In this document: piece by piece, positions 1-9,862 of the stretch | How the letters are laid out: each line of letters begins with the position of its first letter | Numbering within the stretch: the stretch's first letter is position 1 | Assembly: GCA_019075905.1 (NCBI GenBank) | Contig: JAGXAM010000002.1 | Span: 1 to 64,000 of the forward strand | Direction of reading: 5' to 3' | DNA from: Hyphomicrobiales bacterium | GTDB taxonomy: Bacteria; Pseudomonadota; Alphaproteobacteria; Rhizobiales; Beijerinckiaceae | DNA: 64,000 bases | Translations under genes and position numbers: made by a program | Notes under the pieces: model-generated | The model's input: the letters and a program-made list of their open reading frames with translations, nothing else | What the model was told of the DNA's origin: nothing | Database searches by the model: none

Positions 1-174
1 CGCCGCGACCATCTCCGTGCGCTCGCCCAGCGCGTCGAAGTCGCAGATGGCGAGGTCCGCATCATGGGATCGAAGTCTCGGCTGCTTCAGGCGCTTACGG
101 CGAACGGTAGCGTAAACTCAGTGCCCACTCAGGGACTGATGTGGCGGAGACGGAGGGATTCGAACCCTCGATAG
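1..174 (+). CDS. Serine recombinase (resolvase/invertase family), C-terminal fragment
   Basis: An open frame enters from the left edge and ends at the TAG at 172-174. Its last 57 residues match the C-terminus I recognise from large alphaproteobacterial serine recombinases: VRIMGSKS near residues 20-27, then a variable stretch, then WRRRRDSNPR at the end. The catalytic serine domain would lie to the left, outside the window. The last 11 codons (142-174) are antisense to the acceptor and T arm of tRNA-Ser(GCT), so the tRNA 3' end supplies the recombinase C-terminus and its stop codon. This fits a recombinase sitting at its own attachment site. Identification rests on the tail only, so the family call is an inference. 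Confidence 0.6.
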   Translation, partial: RRDHLRALAQRVEVADGEVRIMGSKSRLLQALTANGSVNSVPTQGLMWRRRRDSNPR

Positions 175-235
175 GGCTTTACAACCCTATAACGGTTTAG
201 CAAACCGCCGCCTTCAGCCTCTCGGCCACATCTCC
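142..235 (-). tRNA. tRNA-Ser (anticodon GCT)
   Basis: On the minus strand the 94-nt sequence begins GGAGATG and ends with CGTCTCC, a discriminator G and an encoded CCA. The seven acceptor pairs all form, with one G-T. The anticodon loop TTTGCTAAA places anticodon GCT at 199-201. The long variable arm and the TTCGAATC T loop are typical of class II tRNA-Ser. It reads AGC/AGU codons. The 3' end overlaps the end of the recombinase frame on the opposite strand. Confidence 0.96.
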
Positions 236-331
236 GTGGCCCTGCTATGCCAAAGCCGCGCCCCGATTGCAAGCTTGACGAGGCCGCTGCCGACGCATCT
301 TGCAAAGCGCCAGCCGTATGGCGGCCCTGCC

Positions 332-1233
332 TCACGGCGCTATAAATCCCTCGATCAGGGCGGCCACACGGGCCGGCGCCTCATGCGCACAAAAATGCCC
401 GGCCCCGGCCAGCCTCTCGATGCGCAGGTCGCCCACCAGCTCATCGAGGCCCTCCAGCAGCACCGGCAGCAGCGCTGGTCTTTCATGCCCCAGATCACCA
501 GCACCGGCACCTGCACTTTGAACTGTGCCGGATCAAGCTGCAGCGCCGCCGCCCCGGCATGTTCGGGCGTTGGCGGCAGCAGCGGCGTCACGCGGTAATA
601 ATTTAGCATGGCCTCCAGCGCGCCCGGCTCCAGCCAGTTGCGCCGATAGGTGGCTAGCAGCTCCGGCGGCAGAACATTATGGCCATCGACCGGATGGTTG
701 AACATCGCCGCCAGCGCCGCCGCATCCTGCTCCCGCAGCCGGTCTTCCATGCCGGGCAGGCGCAGCTTCAGCATATAGTGGCTGGCCCTTTGCTGGCCAG
801 CATCATGCGCCAGCGCCCGGGCAAATGGCACCGCATGCGGGGCATTGAGAATGATCAGCTTTTCGACCATGGCGGCGTGGCGGGCGGCAAAGCCCCAGGC
901 TATCGCCCCGCCCCAGTCATGGGCGATGATGATTGCCTTGTCGCGGCCAAAGTGCCGGATGACGGCGGCAATATCGCTCATGAGCGCGCCCGGCCCATAG
1001 GCGGAAACCTCCGCCGGCCGGTCGCTCCCGCCAAAGCCGCGCAAATCGGGTGCCACACAAAAATATTGCGGCGCAAAATGCGCCAGCATCACATCCCAGG
1101 CGCAGGAAAATTCCGGAAACCCGTGCAAAAACAGCAGCATCGGGCCGGTCGCATCCGGGCGGCCGGCGCTACGCCACTGCAGCCTGATCGCGCCATTGCG
1201 TACAAATCCGCTGTCCATGCCCGCCTCCCCCAA
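332..1233 (-). pseudogene. Alpha/beta hydrolase (epoxide hydrolase/haloalkane dehalogenase type), frameshifted
   Basis: The first 253 codons encode a normal alpha/beta hydrolase: oxyanion-hole HGFPEF near residue 37, a nucleophile elbow HDWGG near 105-109 with Asp as nucleophile (as in epoxide hydrolases and dehalogenases), and VPVLVIWGMKD before the acid residue. After Gln253 (475-477) the frame is lost. One base appears to be missing at 474/475. Restoring it gives LLPVLLEGLDELVGDL, then AGAGHF carrying the expected catalytic His, and a stop at 332-334. As it stands the product has a nonsense tail of 39 residues ending at 355 and no catalytic His. It could be a real mutation or a sequencing error. 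It is divergent from the acyl-CoA operon, with about 200 bp between them. Confidence 0.8.
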
Positions 1234-1435
1234 CTCCGCACTTTACAAGCCTGCCGCACCGCTTTAGCCTACAGTTTATATGCAGACTATCGATCTGCAA
1301 CGCCAAGAATCGTAATATTGCGGGAAGAACCACAGCGCGCGCCACGCTTATCAGCCCTATTCATAACCGCCCGGCGCCTCGCCCTTGCTCCATGGGCGGC
1401 GCGCTCATCCAGCTTCATCCGAAGGGTCGCTCCCC

Positions 1436-3532
1436 ATGTCTCCAGTGCATTCCACCATCGACAACGGCGTCGCCGTCATCCGCCTCGATAACCCGCCGGT
1501 CAACGGCCTTGGTCAGGCGCTGCGCATCGGCTTTATGCAGGCGCTGGGCGCCGCAGCCGCCGATGCGGCGGTCAAGGCCATTGTCATCACCGGCACGGAC
1601 CGCAATTTTTCCGGCGGCGCTGACATTAAGGAATTCGGCACGCCGCGCTCCTATGCCTCGCCCAACCTGCTGGATATGATTGCCGCCGTGGAATCAAGCG
1701 CCAAGCCGGTTGTCGCCGCCATCAACGGCACCGCCATGGGCGGCGGGCTGGAGCTGGCGCTCGGCGCCCATGGCCGGGTCGCGCTCGACAAGGCCTTTAT
1801 CGCGCTGCCGGAAGTCAAGCTCGGCCTCATCCCCGGCGCCGGCGGCACCCAGCGCCTGCCGCGCGCCCTCGGCCTCGCCATGGCCTGCAACATCATCATT
1901 TCCGGCGAGCCCTTCCCCGCCAGAATGTTCGCCGGCACCGGCCTGTTCAACGCAGTGGTGAAGGACGACGTCGTGGGTGCAGCCGTGAAACTGGCGCTCG
2001 AACTGGCGGCCAGCGGCCAGCGCCCGAAAGTGCGTGACCGTGCGCTCGACCTGCCCGTCTCGGAAGCGCAAGGCTTCCTGCAATATGCCAAGGGCGCGGC
2101 CCAGGCGCAGTTCCCGCGTGAACCGGCGCGGGCGCTGGCGGTCGATGCCATCGGCGGCGTGCTGAAACCCTTTGATGAGGGCATGGCCGAAGAGCGCAAG
2201 ACCTTCATCAACCTCATGTCGACGCCGGTTTCCATGGCCATGCGCCATGTCTTTGCGGCCGAGCGCGCCGCTTCGCGCATTGCCGATATTCCAGCCGACA
2301 CCCCCACCAGCACCATTGCCCGCGTCGGCGTGATCGGTGCCGGCACCATGGGCGGCGGCATTGCCATGAATTTCCTCAATGCCGGCATTCCGGTGACGAT
2401 TATCGAGACCAAACAGGACGCGCTCGACCGCGGCCTCAAGACCATCCGCGGCAATTACGAGAATTCCGCCAGGAAAGGCCGCATCACTGCCGCCGATGTC
2501 GAAACCCGTATGGGCCTGCTGACCCCGGCGCTCGACATGGCGGCGCTGAAAGACGCCGATCTCATCATCGAGGCGGTGTTCGAGAACATGGATGTGAAGC
2601 AGGACGTGTTCAGCAAGCTCGACACCATTGCCAAGCCGGGGGCGATCCTCGCCTCCAACACCTCGACGCTCGATGTCAACAAGATCGCCAGCTTCACCAG
2701 GCGCCCGCAGGATGTGCTCGGCATGCACTTCTTCAGCCCGGCCAATGTCATGAAACTGCTGGAAGTGGTGCGCGGTGCCAAAACCGGCAAGGATGTGCTC
2801 GCCACGGTGATGCAGCTTGCCAAAAAGATCAAGAAAATCGCGGTTGTGTCAGGCGTTTGCGATGGCTTCATCGGCAACCGCATGCTGGAATATTACCGCC
2901 GCATGTCGGGCTATCTGCTGGAAAAGGGCGCCGCGCCCGAGCAGATCGACAAGGCGCTGGAGAAATTCGGCCTCGCCATGGGCCCCTTCCGCATGGGTGA
3001 TCTTGCTGGCAATGACATTGGCTGGGCGGTGCGCAAGCATCGTTATGCCCAGGGTGCCACCATCCCGTTCTCGGAATTGTCGGACCGGCTTTGCGAAATG
3101 GGCCGCTATGGCCAGAAGACCGGTGCCGGCTGGTATCGCTATGAGCCGGGCAACCGCAATCCTCTGACCGATCCGGTCGTCGCCAAGCTGATTTCGGATT
3201 ACCGGCACGAAAAGGGCATCAATGCCCGCAAGTTCAGCGAAACCGAAATCGTCGAGCGCTGCATGTATGCGCTCGTCAATGAGGGCGCGAAAATCCTTGA
3301 GGAAGGCATTGCCCAGCGCGCCTCCGATGTCGATATGACCTATATCGCCGGCTATGGCTTCCCGGCCTGGCGTGGCGGGCCGATGTTCTGGGCCGATCAG
3401 CAGGGTCTTTTCAATGTCGTCGCCCGCATGAAGGAATTTGCGGCACAATCGGCTGAAGACGCAGACTTCTGGCAACCCGCGCCGCTGCTGGCCCGCCTCG
3501 CGGCGGAAGGCAAGAGTTTCAACGCCGCTTGA
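1436..3532 (+). CDS. Bifunctional enoyl-CoA hydratase/3-hydroxyacyl-CoA dehydrogenase (FadJ/FadB type)
   Basis: A 698-residue beta-oxidation enzyme that hydrates enoyl-CoA and oxidises the 3-hydroxyacyl-CoA with NAD. The N-terminal crotonase domain (about 1-190) has [11 protein letters not shown] and the oxyanion-hole segment [12 protein letters not shown], with [19 protein letters not shown] after it. The Rossmann domain starts near 298 with [13 protein letters not shown], followed by ASNTSTLD and [17 protein letters not shown] carrying the catalytic His. The C-terminal 3HCDH domains are complete. An in-frame start 17 codons upstream is possible, but the ATG at 1436 has GAAGGG upstream and fits the family N-terminus. 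First gene of a four-gene operon with thiolase, SDR and acyl-CoA ligase. The chain-length preference cannot be read from sequence. Confidence 0.93.
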   Translation: MSPVHSTIDNGVAVIRLDNPPVNGLGQALRIGFMQALGAAAADAAVKAIVITGTDRNFSGGADIKEFGTPRSYASPNLLDMIAAVESSAKPVVAAINGTAMGGGLELALGAHGRVALDKAFIALPEVKLGLIPGAGGTQRLPRALGLAMACNIIISGEPFPARMFAGTGLFNAVVKDDVVGAAVKLALELAASGQRPKVRDRALDLPVSEAQGFLQYAKGAAQAQFPREPARALAVDAIGGVLKPFDEGMAEERKTFINLMSTPVSMAMRHVFAAERAASRIADIPADTPTSTIARVGVIGAGTMGGGIAMNFLNAGIPVTIIETKQDALDRGLKTIRGNYENSARKGRITAADVETRMGLLTPALDMAALKDADLIIEAVFENMDVKQDVFSKLDTIAKPGAILASNTSTLDVNKIASFTRRPQDVLGMHFFSPANVMKLLEVVRGAKTGKDVLATVMQLAKKIKKIAVVSGVCDGFIGNRMLEYYRRMSGYLLEKGAAPEQIDKALEKFGLAMGPFRMGDLAGNDIGWAVRKHRYAQGATIPFSELSDRLCEMGRYGQKTGAGWYRYEPGNRNPLTDPVVAKLISDYRHEKGINARKFSETEIVERCMYALVNEGAKILEEGIAQRASDVDMTYIAGYGFPAWRGGPMFWADQQGLFNVVARMKEFAAQSAEDADFWQPAPLLARLAAEGKSFNAA

Positions 3533-3558
3533 AGCGCCCCCAATTCCGGAGACACCCC

Positions 3559-4743
3559 ATGAATGAAGCCGTCATCGTTTCCACCGCCCGCACCGGCCTC
3601 GCCAAATCCTGGCGCGGCGCGTTCAATATGACGCATGGCGCGACCCTCGGTGGCCATGTCGTCGCCGAAGCCGTCAAACGCGCCGGCATTGATCCCGGTG
3701 AGGTCGAGGACATTCTGTTTGGCTGCGCCACGCCCGAAGGGGCGACCGGCATCAACATTGCCCGGCAGATCGGCCTGCGCGCCGGCCTGCCGGTGACCGC
3801 CTCCGGTGCCACAATCAACCGCTTTTGCTCTTCGGGCCTGCAGGCCATCGCCATGGCCGCACACAGCGTCATGGTAGACCACGCGCCGGTGATGGTGGCG
3901 GGCGGCGTCGAATCGATCTCCTGCACCCAGAACGAGCACACCAACCGCTTCATGGCGCAGGAATCCTGGCTTCTCGAGCACAAGCCGGAAATCTACTGGA
4001 ACATGCTGCAAACCGCCGAAAATGTCGCCAAGCGCTACAATATTCCGCGCGAAAAGCAGGATGAATATGGTGTGCGCAGCCAGCAGCGCGCCGCCGCAGC
4101 CCAGGCCGCCGGGCGCTTTGATGCGGAAATCACCCCGATCAAGGTGAAAATGGCCACCAATGACAAGGCCACCGGCGCGCTGATGACCCGCGATGTCACG
4201 GTCAGCGCCGATGAGGGCATCCGCGCCGACACAACCTATGAAGGCGTCGCCAAAATTCGCCCCGCCATGCCGGGCGGCGTGATTTCGGCGGGCAATGCCA
4301 GCCAGTTTTCCGACGGCGCCTCGGCCTGCGTCATCATGAATGGCAAACTCGCCGCCGAACGCGGTATCAAGCCGCTCGGCATTTTCCGGGGCTTCGCCGT
4401 CGCCGGTTGCGAGCCTGATGAAATGGGCATCGGCCCGGTCTTCGCCATTCCACGCCTGCTCGCCCGCCACAAGCTCAAGATCGAGGATATCGACCTCTGG
4501 GAACTGAACGAGGCTTTTGCCGTGCAGGTCATCTATTGCCGCGACAAGCTCGGCATTCCCGATGACCGGCTCAATGTCAACGGCGGGGCGATCGCCGTCG
4601 GTCATCCTTACGGCGTCACCGGCGCGCGGCTGACCGGCCATGCCCTGATCGAGGGACGCCGGCGTGGTGCCAAACTGGCAGTCGTTACCATGTGCATCGG
4701 CGGTGGCCAGGGCGCTGCCGGCCTCTTTGAAATTCTCCCCTGA
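3559..4743 (+). CDS. Acetyl-CoA C-acyltransferase (thiolase)
   Basis: A 394-residue thiolase that cleaves 3-ketoacyl-CoA with CoA, the last beta-oxidation step. The acyl-binding Cys lies in [15 protein letters not shown] near residue 90. The C-terminal catalytic motifs are present: [28 protein letters not shown] with the catalytic His, and [13 protein letters not shown] with the second Cys. The chosen ATG has GGAGA seven bases upstream; a start ten codons earlier overlaps the preceding gene and lacks a better site. It follows the bifunctional enzyme by 26 bp, so the two likely work as an FadB/FadA-style pair. Confidence 0.94.
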   Translation: MNEAVIVSTARTGLAKSWRGAFNMTHGATLGGHVVAEAVKRAGIDPGEVEDILFGCATPEGATGINIARQIGLRAGLPVTASGATINRFCSSGLQAIAMAAHSVMVDHAPVMVAGGVESISCTQNEHTNRFMAQESWLLEHKPEIYWNMLQTAENVAKRYNIPREKQDEYGVRSQQRAAAAQAAGRFDAEITPIKVKMATNDKATGALMTRDVTVSADEGIRADTTYEGVAKIRPAMPGGVISAGNASQFSDGASACVIMNGKLAAERGIKPLGIFRGFAVAGCEPDEMGIGPVFAIPRLLARHKLKIEDIDLWELNEAFAVQVIYCRDKLGIPDDRLNVNGGAIAVGHPYGVTGARLTGHALIEGRRRGAKLAVVTMCIGGGQGAAGLFEILP

Positions 4744-4753
4744 GGATGCAACC

Positions 4754-5527
4754 ATGAGTGTGATGTCCCTTTTCAGCCTGCAAGACAAGGTCGCCCTCGT
4801 GACCGGGGGCTCGCGCGGGCTCGGCCTGCAAATGGCCCATGCCCTCGGCGAGGCCGGCGCCAGACTGGCGCTGGTCGCCCGCAAGGCGGACGAACTGGCG
4901 AGCGCAAAAGCAGAGCTGGAAGCCAGAGGCTTTACCGCCAAAATCTATCCCGCCGATCTCTCGAAACGCCCGGTGATCGCGCCGCTGGTCGATGCGGTGA
5001 TGAAGGATTATGGCCGCGTCGACGTGCTGCTGAACAACGCCGGGGCCTCCTGGGGCGCGCCGGCCGAGGATTATCCAGACGAGGCCTGGGACAAGGTGAT
5101 GGATATCAACATCACCGCCATGTTCATGCTGACGCGCGCTGTAGCCCGGGCGTCGATGATCCCGCAAAAATCCGGGGCCATCATCAACATTGCCTCGATT
5201 GCCGGCCTGCGCGGCAATCCTGAAGCCATGAAGACCATCGCCTACAACACTTCAAAAGGCGCGGTCGTCAATTTCACCCGCGCCCTTGCCGCCGAATGGG
5301 GCCATTACGGCATCAGGGTCAATGCCATTCTGCCCGGCTTCTTCCCTTCGAAAATGACCGCCGGTCTGCTGTCGACCATGCAGGACATGGTGATTGCCCG
5401 CACCCCGCTGCACCGCATCGGCGGCGATGAGGATCTGATGGGCGCCGCGCTGCTGTTTGCCAGCGAGGCCAGCCGCCACATCACCGGCCAGTGCCTCGCG
5501 ATCGACGGCGGCTCGACGGCAATTTGA
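4754..5527 (+). CDS. SDR family oxidoreductase
   Basis: A classical short-chain dehydrogenase of 257 residues. It has the nucleotide-binding TGGSRGLGLQ near residues 18-27, NNAGA near 95, the catalytic Ser in INIASIAG and the YNTSK pair (YxxxK) near 163, and the C-terminal GQCLAIDGGSTAI. The glycine motif does not settle NAD versus NADP. The ATG at 4754 sits 10 bp after the thiolase stop, with GAGGA at 4742-4746 as ribosome site. Its place in a beta-oxidation operon suggests an acyl-CoA or hydroxy/keto intermediate as substrate, but that is inference. Confidence 0.9.
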   Translation: MSVMSLFSLQDKVALVTGGSRGLGLQMAHALGEAGARLALVARKADELASAKAELEARGFTAKIYPADLSKRPVIAPLVDAVMKDYGRVDVLLNNAGASWGAPAEDYPDEAWDKVMDINITAMFMLTRAVARASMIPQKSGAIINIASIAGLRGNPEAMKTIAYNTSKGAVVNFTRALAAEWGHYGIRVNAILPGFFPSKMTAGLLSTMQDMVIARTPLHRIGGDEDLMGAALLFASEASRHITGQCLAIDGGSTAI

Positions 5528-5629
5528 CAGCGCAGCACGGCTGATTAAGCCTCACCGCGTCTAAGACAAGAACCACTGCATACAAGGCTTCCGAATTTTA
5601 TAACGAGCACAAGATCGAGGAAACCGCGC

Positions 5630-7300
5630 ATGAACACAAGGCATTATGCGTTTTGGCCCAAGGGCGTTGATTATCACATGCCCATTCCGGCCACCAATCT
5701 CTATTATAATGCCGAAGTTTCTGCCAAGCGCTATCCTGATAAATCTTTCATCATATATTATGATTACCACGTCACCTTTGCGCAGTTTCTGCGCGAGGCC
5801 GAGGCTGTAGCCGGGTTTCTCACGCAATCATGCGGCGTCAAGCAGGGCGACCGCGTCATCATCGACATGCAGAACTCGCCGCAATTCGTCATCGCCTATT
5901 ATGGCATCCTGCGCGCTGGCGCGGTTGTCGTGCCGCTCAACCCGATGAACCGCACCGCCGAACTCCGGCATTATGTCGAAGACAGCGGCGCCCGCGTCGC
6001 CTTTGTCGCCCAGGAAGTATTCGCCCAGATGCGCCCGCTGCTGGGCGCGGGCCTCGATCATATCATCGCCGTCACCTATGCCGATTATGTGGGCGCCAAA
6101 CCCACTGTGCGGGTGCCGGACTTTGTGTCGGCACCGCGGGCAGTGAAACCCGAGCCCGGCGTCTCACTGTGGCACACGGCGATCGAGGCCGGCCTCAGCG
6201 CGCCGCCGCTGCGCACCGGCCCTGATGATCTGGCCGTCATGCCCTATACCTCCGGCACCACCGGCCTGCCCAAGGGCTGTGCCCATACCAATCGCAATGT
6301 CATGGCGACGGTGACAGGCCAGCGGCAATGGACCCGCCCCTCGCTTGAGACCCGCATTCTGGTGATCCTGCCGTTTTTTCACGTCACCGCCATGCAGGGC
6401 GCGATGAATGTGCCGCTGATGAACGCCAGCACCATCGTCATCCTGCCGCGCTGGGAGGCGAGGATGGCCGCCCATTACATCGCGCATTATCGCATAAATG
6501 CTTTCTCGGCCGTGCCCACCGCCATTATCGATTTGCTGTTGCTGCCCGACATCGACAATTATGATTTCTCCAGCCTGCGCCAGGTGGGCGGCGGCGGCGC
6601 TGCCATGCCGGAGGCGGTGGCGCAGAAGCTGCAGGATAAATGCGGCCTCGGCTTCCTCGAAGGCTATGGCATGACCGAGACCATGGCGCCAACCCACCTC
6701 AACCCGCCAGACGCCATGAAAAAGCAATGCCTTGGCATTCCGATGTTTGACGTCGATGCCCGCATCATCGATCCGCTGACGCTTGCCGAACTGCCGCAGG
6801 GCGAGGTTGGCGAAATCATCGTCTCCGGCCCGCAAATCATGCAAGGCTACTGGCAGCGCCCCGAGGCCAATGCCAGCGCCTTCATCGAGCGCGACGGCAA
6901 GCGGTTCCTGCGCACAGGCGATCTCGGCCGCATGGATGAGGACGGCTATTATTTCATGGTGGATCGCCTGAAGCGCATGATAAATGCCTCGGGTTTCAAG
7001 GTCTGGCCGGCGGAAGTCGAATCCATTCTTTACGGCCATCCCGCCGTCGCCGAAGCCTGCATCATTTCCGCACCCGATCCGCATCGTGGCGAGACGGTCA
7101 AGGCGCTGGTGGTGCTGAAAGCCGGCTCCGCCGAAAATGTTGACGACGAAGCGATTATCGAATGGTCGCGCAACCAGATGGCCAGCTACAAGGCGCCGCG
7201 CATCGTTGAATTCGTTGAGAGCCTGCCAAAATCGGCCACCGGCAAGGTCGCCTGGCGGCTGTTGCAGGATCAGGAAAACGAAAGGTCGAAGAAGCCGTGA
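5630..7300 (+). CDS. AMP-forming acyl-CoA ligase (long-chain fatty-acid type)
   Basis: A 556-residue ANL-superfamily ligase that activates a carboxylic acid to its CoA thioester through an adenylate. The P-loop YTSGTTGLPKGC is near residue 206, the A5 motif GYGMTE near 345, RTGDLGRMDEDGYYFMVDRLKRMI spans the hinge, and the A10 lysine is in PKSATGKVAWR near the C-terminus. A GAGGA site lies 9 bp upstream of the ATG. About 100 bp separate it from the SDR gene, so it may have its own promoter (TTATAAC at about 5600 resembles a -10) while still belonging to the operon. It feeds the three preceding beta-oxidation enzymes. Confidence 0.93.
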   Translation: MNTRHYAFWPKGVDYHMPIPATNLYYNAEVSAKRYPDKSFIIYYDYHVTFAQFLREAEAVAGFLTQSCGVKQGDRVIIDMQNSPQFVIAYYGILRAGAVVVPLNPMNRTAELRHYVEDSGARVAFVAQEVFAQMRPLLGAGLDHIIAVTYADYVGAKPTVRVPDFVSAPRAVKPEPGVSLWHTAIEAGLSAPPLRTGPDDLAVMPYTSGTTGLPKGCAHTNRNVMATVTGQRQWTRPSLETRILVILPFFHVTAMQGAMNVPLMNASTIVILPRWEARMAAHYIAHYRINAFSAVPTAIIDLLLLPDIDNYDFSSLRQVGGGGAAMPEAVAQKLQDKCGLGFLEGYGMTETMAPTHLNPPDAMKKQCLGIPMFDVDARIIDPLTLAELPQGEVGEIIVSGPQIMQGYWQRPEANASAFIERDGKRFLRTGDLGRMDEDGYYFMVDRLKRMINASGFKVWPAEVESILYGHPAVAEACIISAPDPHRGETVKALVVLKAGSAENVDDEAIIEWSRNQMASYKAPRIVEFVESLPKSATGKVAWRLLQDQENERSKKP

Positions 7301-7352
7301 GGCGGCAGCGAGCAAAGCATCGCCACCGTGACGATGCCGCAATTGTCTGGCG

Positions 7353-8306
7353 CTAGGCCTTTGCGAGGCCCGCGAGATATTTTTCCGCTTCGAGCGCCGC
7401 CATGCAGCCAAGCCCGGCCGCAGTAACCGCCTGGCGATAAACATCATCGGCCACATCGCCCGCAGCGAACACGCCAGGCACATTGGTGAGCGTGCTGCCG
7501 GCCTTGGTCTCGATATATTTGTTCGGCTTCAGCTTGACCTGTCCTTCGAACAGGCTTGAAGCCGGTTCATGGCCGATCGCCACGAACAGGCCATCGAGCG
7601 CATGGCGGGTGGTGGCCCCGCTTTGCACATCGCGCAGCACCAGTTCCTTGACGCCGGGCGGGTTCTGCTCGCCGCAAATCTCCGCCACCTCGTGGTTCCA
7701 GATGACCTTGACATTGCCGGCCGCCATCAGGCGCTCCTGCAGGATCCGCTCGGCGCGAAAATGGTCACGCCGGTGCACCACGGTCACCTCTGCGGCAATA
7801 TGGCTCAGGTAAAGCGCTTCCTCGACCGCCGAATTGCCGCCGCCGATCACGAACACGCGCTTGCCGCGAAAGAAGAACCCGTCGCAGGTGGCGCAGGCCG
7901 ACACGCCATAGCCCTTGAAAGTTTCTTCCGAGGGCAGGCCCAGCCAGCGCGCCTTGGCGCCCGTAGCAATGATCAGCGCGTCGCACGTGTAAAGATCGCC
8001 ATTGTCGCCGATGAGCCGGAACGGCCGTTGGCCAAGATCAACCTGACCGATATGATCGCTGATAATGCTAGCGCCGACGTGCTCGGCCTGCAGCCGGAAC
8101 TGCTCCATCAGCCACGGCCCCTGCACCGGCGCCGCAAAGCCCGGATAGTTTTCGACATCTGTGGTGATCATCAGCTGGCCGCCGGGCTCGGCCCCGGCGA
8201 TCAATACCGGCTTGAGCATGGCGCGGGCAGAATAGATCGCCGCCGTGTAACCGGCCGGGCCCGCGCCAAGGATAATCAGGCGGGCATGATGGGTGCTGGG
8301 TGCCAT
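7353..8306 (-). CDS. trxB: Thioredoxin-disulfide reductase
   Basis: A 317-residue low-molecular-weight thioredoxin reductase that passes electrons from NADPH through FAD to thioredoxin. It has the FAD dinucleotide motif [12 protein letters not shown] near residue 12, [18 protein letters not shown], the redox CATCDG near 138-143 in the NADPH domain, the [18 protein letters not shown] motif, and C-terminal [21 protein letters not shown]. Length and motif order match the bacterial family. It starts 11 bp after the stop of the upstream lipoprotein gene, so the two are probably co-transcribed. It is convergent with the acyl-CoA ligase; the 52-bp gap holds a small hairpin (GCATCG/CGATGC) without a T tract. 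Confidence 0.97.
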   Translation of the reverse strand: MAPSTHHARLIILGAGPAGYTAAIYSARAMLKPVLIAGAEPGGQLMITTDVENYPGFAAPVQGPWLMEQFRLQAEHVGASIISDHIGQVDLGQRPFRLIGDNGDLYTCDALIIATGAKARWLGLPSEETFKGYGVSACATCDGFFFRGKRVFVIGGGNSAVEEALYLSHIAAEVTVVHRRDHFRAERILQERLMAAGNVKVIWNHEVAEICGEQNPPGVKELVLRDVQSGATTRHALDGLFVAIGHEPASSLFEGQVKLKPNKYIETKAGSTLTNVPGVFAAGDVADDVYRQAVTAAGLGCMAALEAEKYLAGLAKA

Positions 8307-8317
8307 AATGGATCGTC

Positions 8318-8980
8318 TCAGTGCTTCTTGCGGCGCAGCGGCCGGCGATGCCGGGCCATGACCTTTTTCGCGGGCTGCCCCTGGTCAAAGCCGACCAGAA
8401 CCGTGAAATCCTGATCTTCCATGTCGCCATCATCGGGGATCAGCATCGGTTGCGAAATCGCCGTGAAAGCGCCTTGGGTATGATCGGCAGGAATATTCAC
8501 CGCGACTTTGACAAAATCAGTGGCCGCGGCCTTCTGGTCGCTCTCGCGGCGGATGGCAAAGCGCACCGGCACCTGGAAAGTCCCCGGCTTGCCATCGGGC
8601 CCGAGCAGAACCCGTCCCTCGGCACCAACCTTGATGGCGATCTGGCCATTTTCGAGGTCGCATTGCCGCGCCACATTATCGAGCGAGAACTGGTAATTGA
8701 CGGTGCTGTTGCCAGCGCCGCCGACCCGCACATCCGACGCGCCCTGCAAAATTTCGATATGCGGACAAATGAAATCCTTGTCTTTCTTCGGCGCGGTGGC
8801 GAGCGGCGGCGGCGAGGTAGTGTGGAAGGCCAGCAGGGAGGCGAGCGGGCTCGAAGTGCTGGCCGGAGCGCCCGAAGACTGCGGTCCGCCCATGGCGCCG
8901 CAACCAGCCAGCGCCATGGTCAGCCCAGCCGCCAGCGCCATGCCGCATTTGCTCTGAAACCGCATCGAACGATCACGCAT
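8318..8980 (-). CDS. Hypothetical lipoprotein
   Basis: A 220-residue protein with a lipoprotein signal: basic start, hydrophobic [13 protein letters not shown] and a lipobox LAGC giving an acylated Cys near residue 27. A Ser/Pro/Ala-rich linker follows (about 32-65). The folded part then starts at [13 protein letters not shown] and contains two Cys (FICPHI and ARQCDL) that could form a disulfide. The basic tail [11 protein letters not shown] is unusual for an exported protein. GGGAG lies 8 bp upstream of this ATG, which favours it over an internal Met at 8965. I do not recognise a characterised family. Its only clear partner is the downstream trxB. Confidence 0.8.
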   Translation of the reverse strand: MRDRSMRFQSKCGMALAAGLTMALAGCGAMGGPQSSGAPASTSSPLASLLAFHTTSPPPLATAPKKDKDFICPHIEILQGASDVRVGGAGNSTVNYQFSLDNVARQCDLENGQIAIKVGAEGRVLLGPDGKPGTFQVPVRFAIRRESDQKAAATDFVKVAVNIPADHTQGAFTAISQPMLIPDDGDMEDQDFTVLVGFDQGQPAKKVMARHRRPLRRKKH

Positions 8981-9022
8981 GACTTGGGCTCCCGCCTGAA
9001 CTCTGTTGTTTGGTTTAGCCGA

Positions 9023-9556
9023 TCAGGGCAAGCTCTCAAAGCCCTGCTTGAAGCCCTTCAACTGCAAGGGAATGCCGACACCCTGCTCCGGAGTCTGGAA
9101 GATGATGAAGGTCGCGACCTTGCCGGTTTCCAGCTGTTTCAGGAGCTTGTTGTCAAGCACGGTTTCTGCGACGCAGCCATGGACATCGCCCTCGACGATA
9201 CAGCGCACGAAATTGACACGCCCGATATCGGTGTTGTCGATCTTCAGGCCAAGCCCCGAGGGCAGCAGCACACCCAGCGGCACGACGACGCGCAGCAAAT
9301 GGCTTTTGCCATCCGCCGTCTTCAGCGCCACCGCCATCAGCGTGAGATTGGGCTGGTTTTCGGCGCTGACCTTCTGCACCAGCGCGCATTGCTGCTTGGT
9401 GGCGCCAACCGGCGTGCGGCAGCGCATGTCCCAGTCGCCATATTTGGCCTTGATCACGCCCTGGGCCTGCGCCCCCGCCACGGGCACCAGCATCGCCGCC
9501 AGGTTTAAAGCGCCGACGAGGCAGGCGGTCGCAACGATAAAGCCAAATTGCCGCAT
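9023..9556 (-). CDS. Invasion-associated locus B (IalB) family protein
   Basis: A 177-residue secreted protein with a signal peptide (hydrophobic stretch up to VAGAQAQG near residue 34). The IalB core follows: YGDWDMRCRTP, QQCALVQ, the repeated hydrophobic beta segments LRVVVPLGVLLPSGLGLKID, and FVRCIVEGDVHGCVA. The four core Cys are spaced as in the family and probably form two disulfides. An ATG two codons upstream (9562) is the alternative start. IalB was named from Bartonella, but homologues are common in free-living alphaproteobacteria and their role is unsettled, so the name does not imply virulence. It is divergent from the cytochrome oxidase operon. Confidence 0.85.
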   Translation of the reverse strand: MRQFGFIVATACLVGALNLAAMLVPVAGAQAQGVIKAKYGDWDMRCRTPVGATKQQCALVQKVSAENQPNLTLMAVALKTADGKSHLLRVVVPLGVLLPSGLGLKIDNTDIGRVNFVRCIVEGDVHGCVAETVLDNKLLKQLETGKVATFIIFQTPEQGVGIPLQLKGFKQGFESLP

Positions 9557-9773
9557 AAACATCCCGGTTTGTCAGGTTCGGCCCGCCGAAAGGGAAATTT
9601 CCTGCCCCCAAGCGGCGTCCCTCGAAATAAAGACGCAGTGCTTCCTAGCGCACCGTGCCCTGCCTTGCAAATGACGCCGGCTGCCAGGCAGCACGCCTGC
9701 TTCACCAATGTCCTGTGCCGGCATGCATTCTTTGCCGCGCGCTATTGACGCAAGTCGCAATCCGGCCGCAATG

Positions 9774-9802
9774 TTGCACCTCGCCGCACATTGTGGTTTA
9801 GA
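9774..9802 (+). promoter_or_regulatory. Candidate sigma-70-like promoter of the cytochrome oxidase operon
   Basis: TTGCAC (9774-9779) and TTTAGA (9797-9802) are spaced by 17 bp, about 60 bp before the coxB ATG. They lie in the 306-bp intergenic stretch between the divergent ialB-like gene and coxB, in which I see no other gene. Consensus match is moderate and no start site can be proven from sequence. Confidence 0.4.
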
Positions 9803-9862
9803 ATCGTTTGAAGGTGATGGTTCAAATTTGCATCACCAGTGGAGCACGCGGAGAGACGCGAC

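Noticed and set aside
7301-7352. Small hairpin between the acyl-CoA ligase and trxB as a bidirectional terminator
   Set aside because: The stem is six pairs and there is no T tract on either strand.
9023-9556. IalB-family gene as a virulence factor
   Set aside because: The family is widespread in free-living alphaproteobacteria and nothing around it suggests host interaction.
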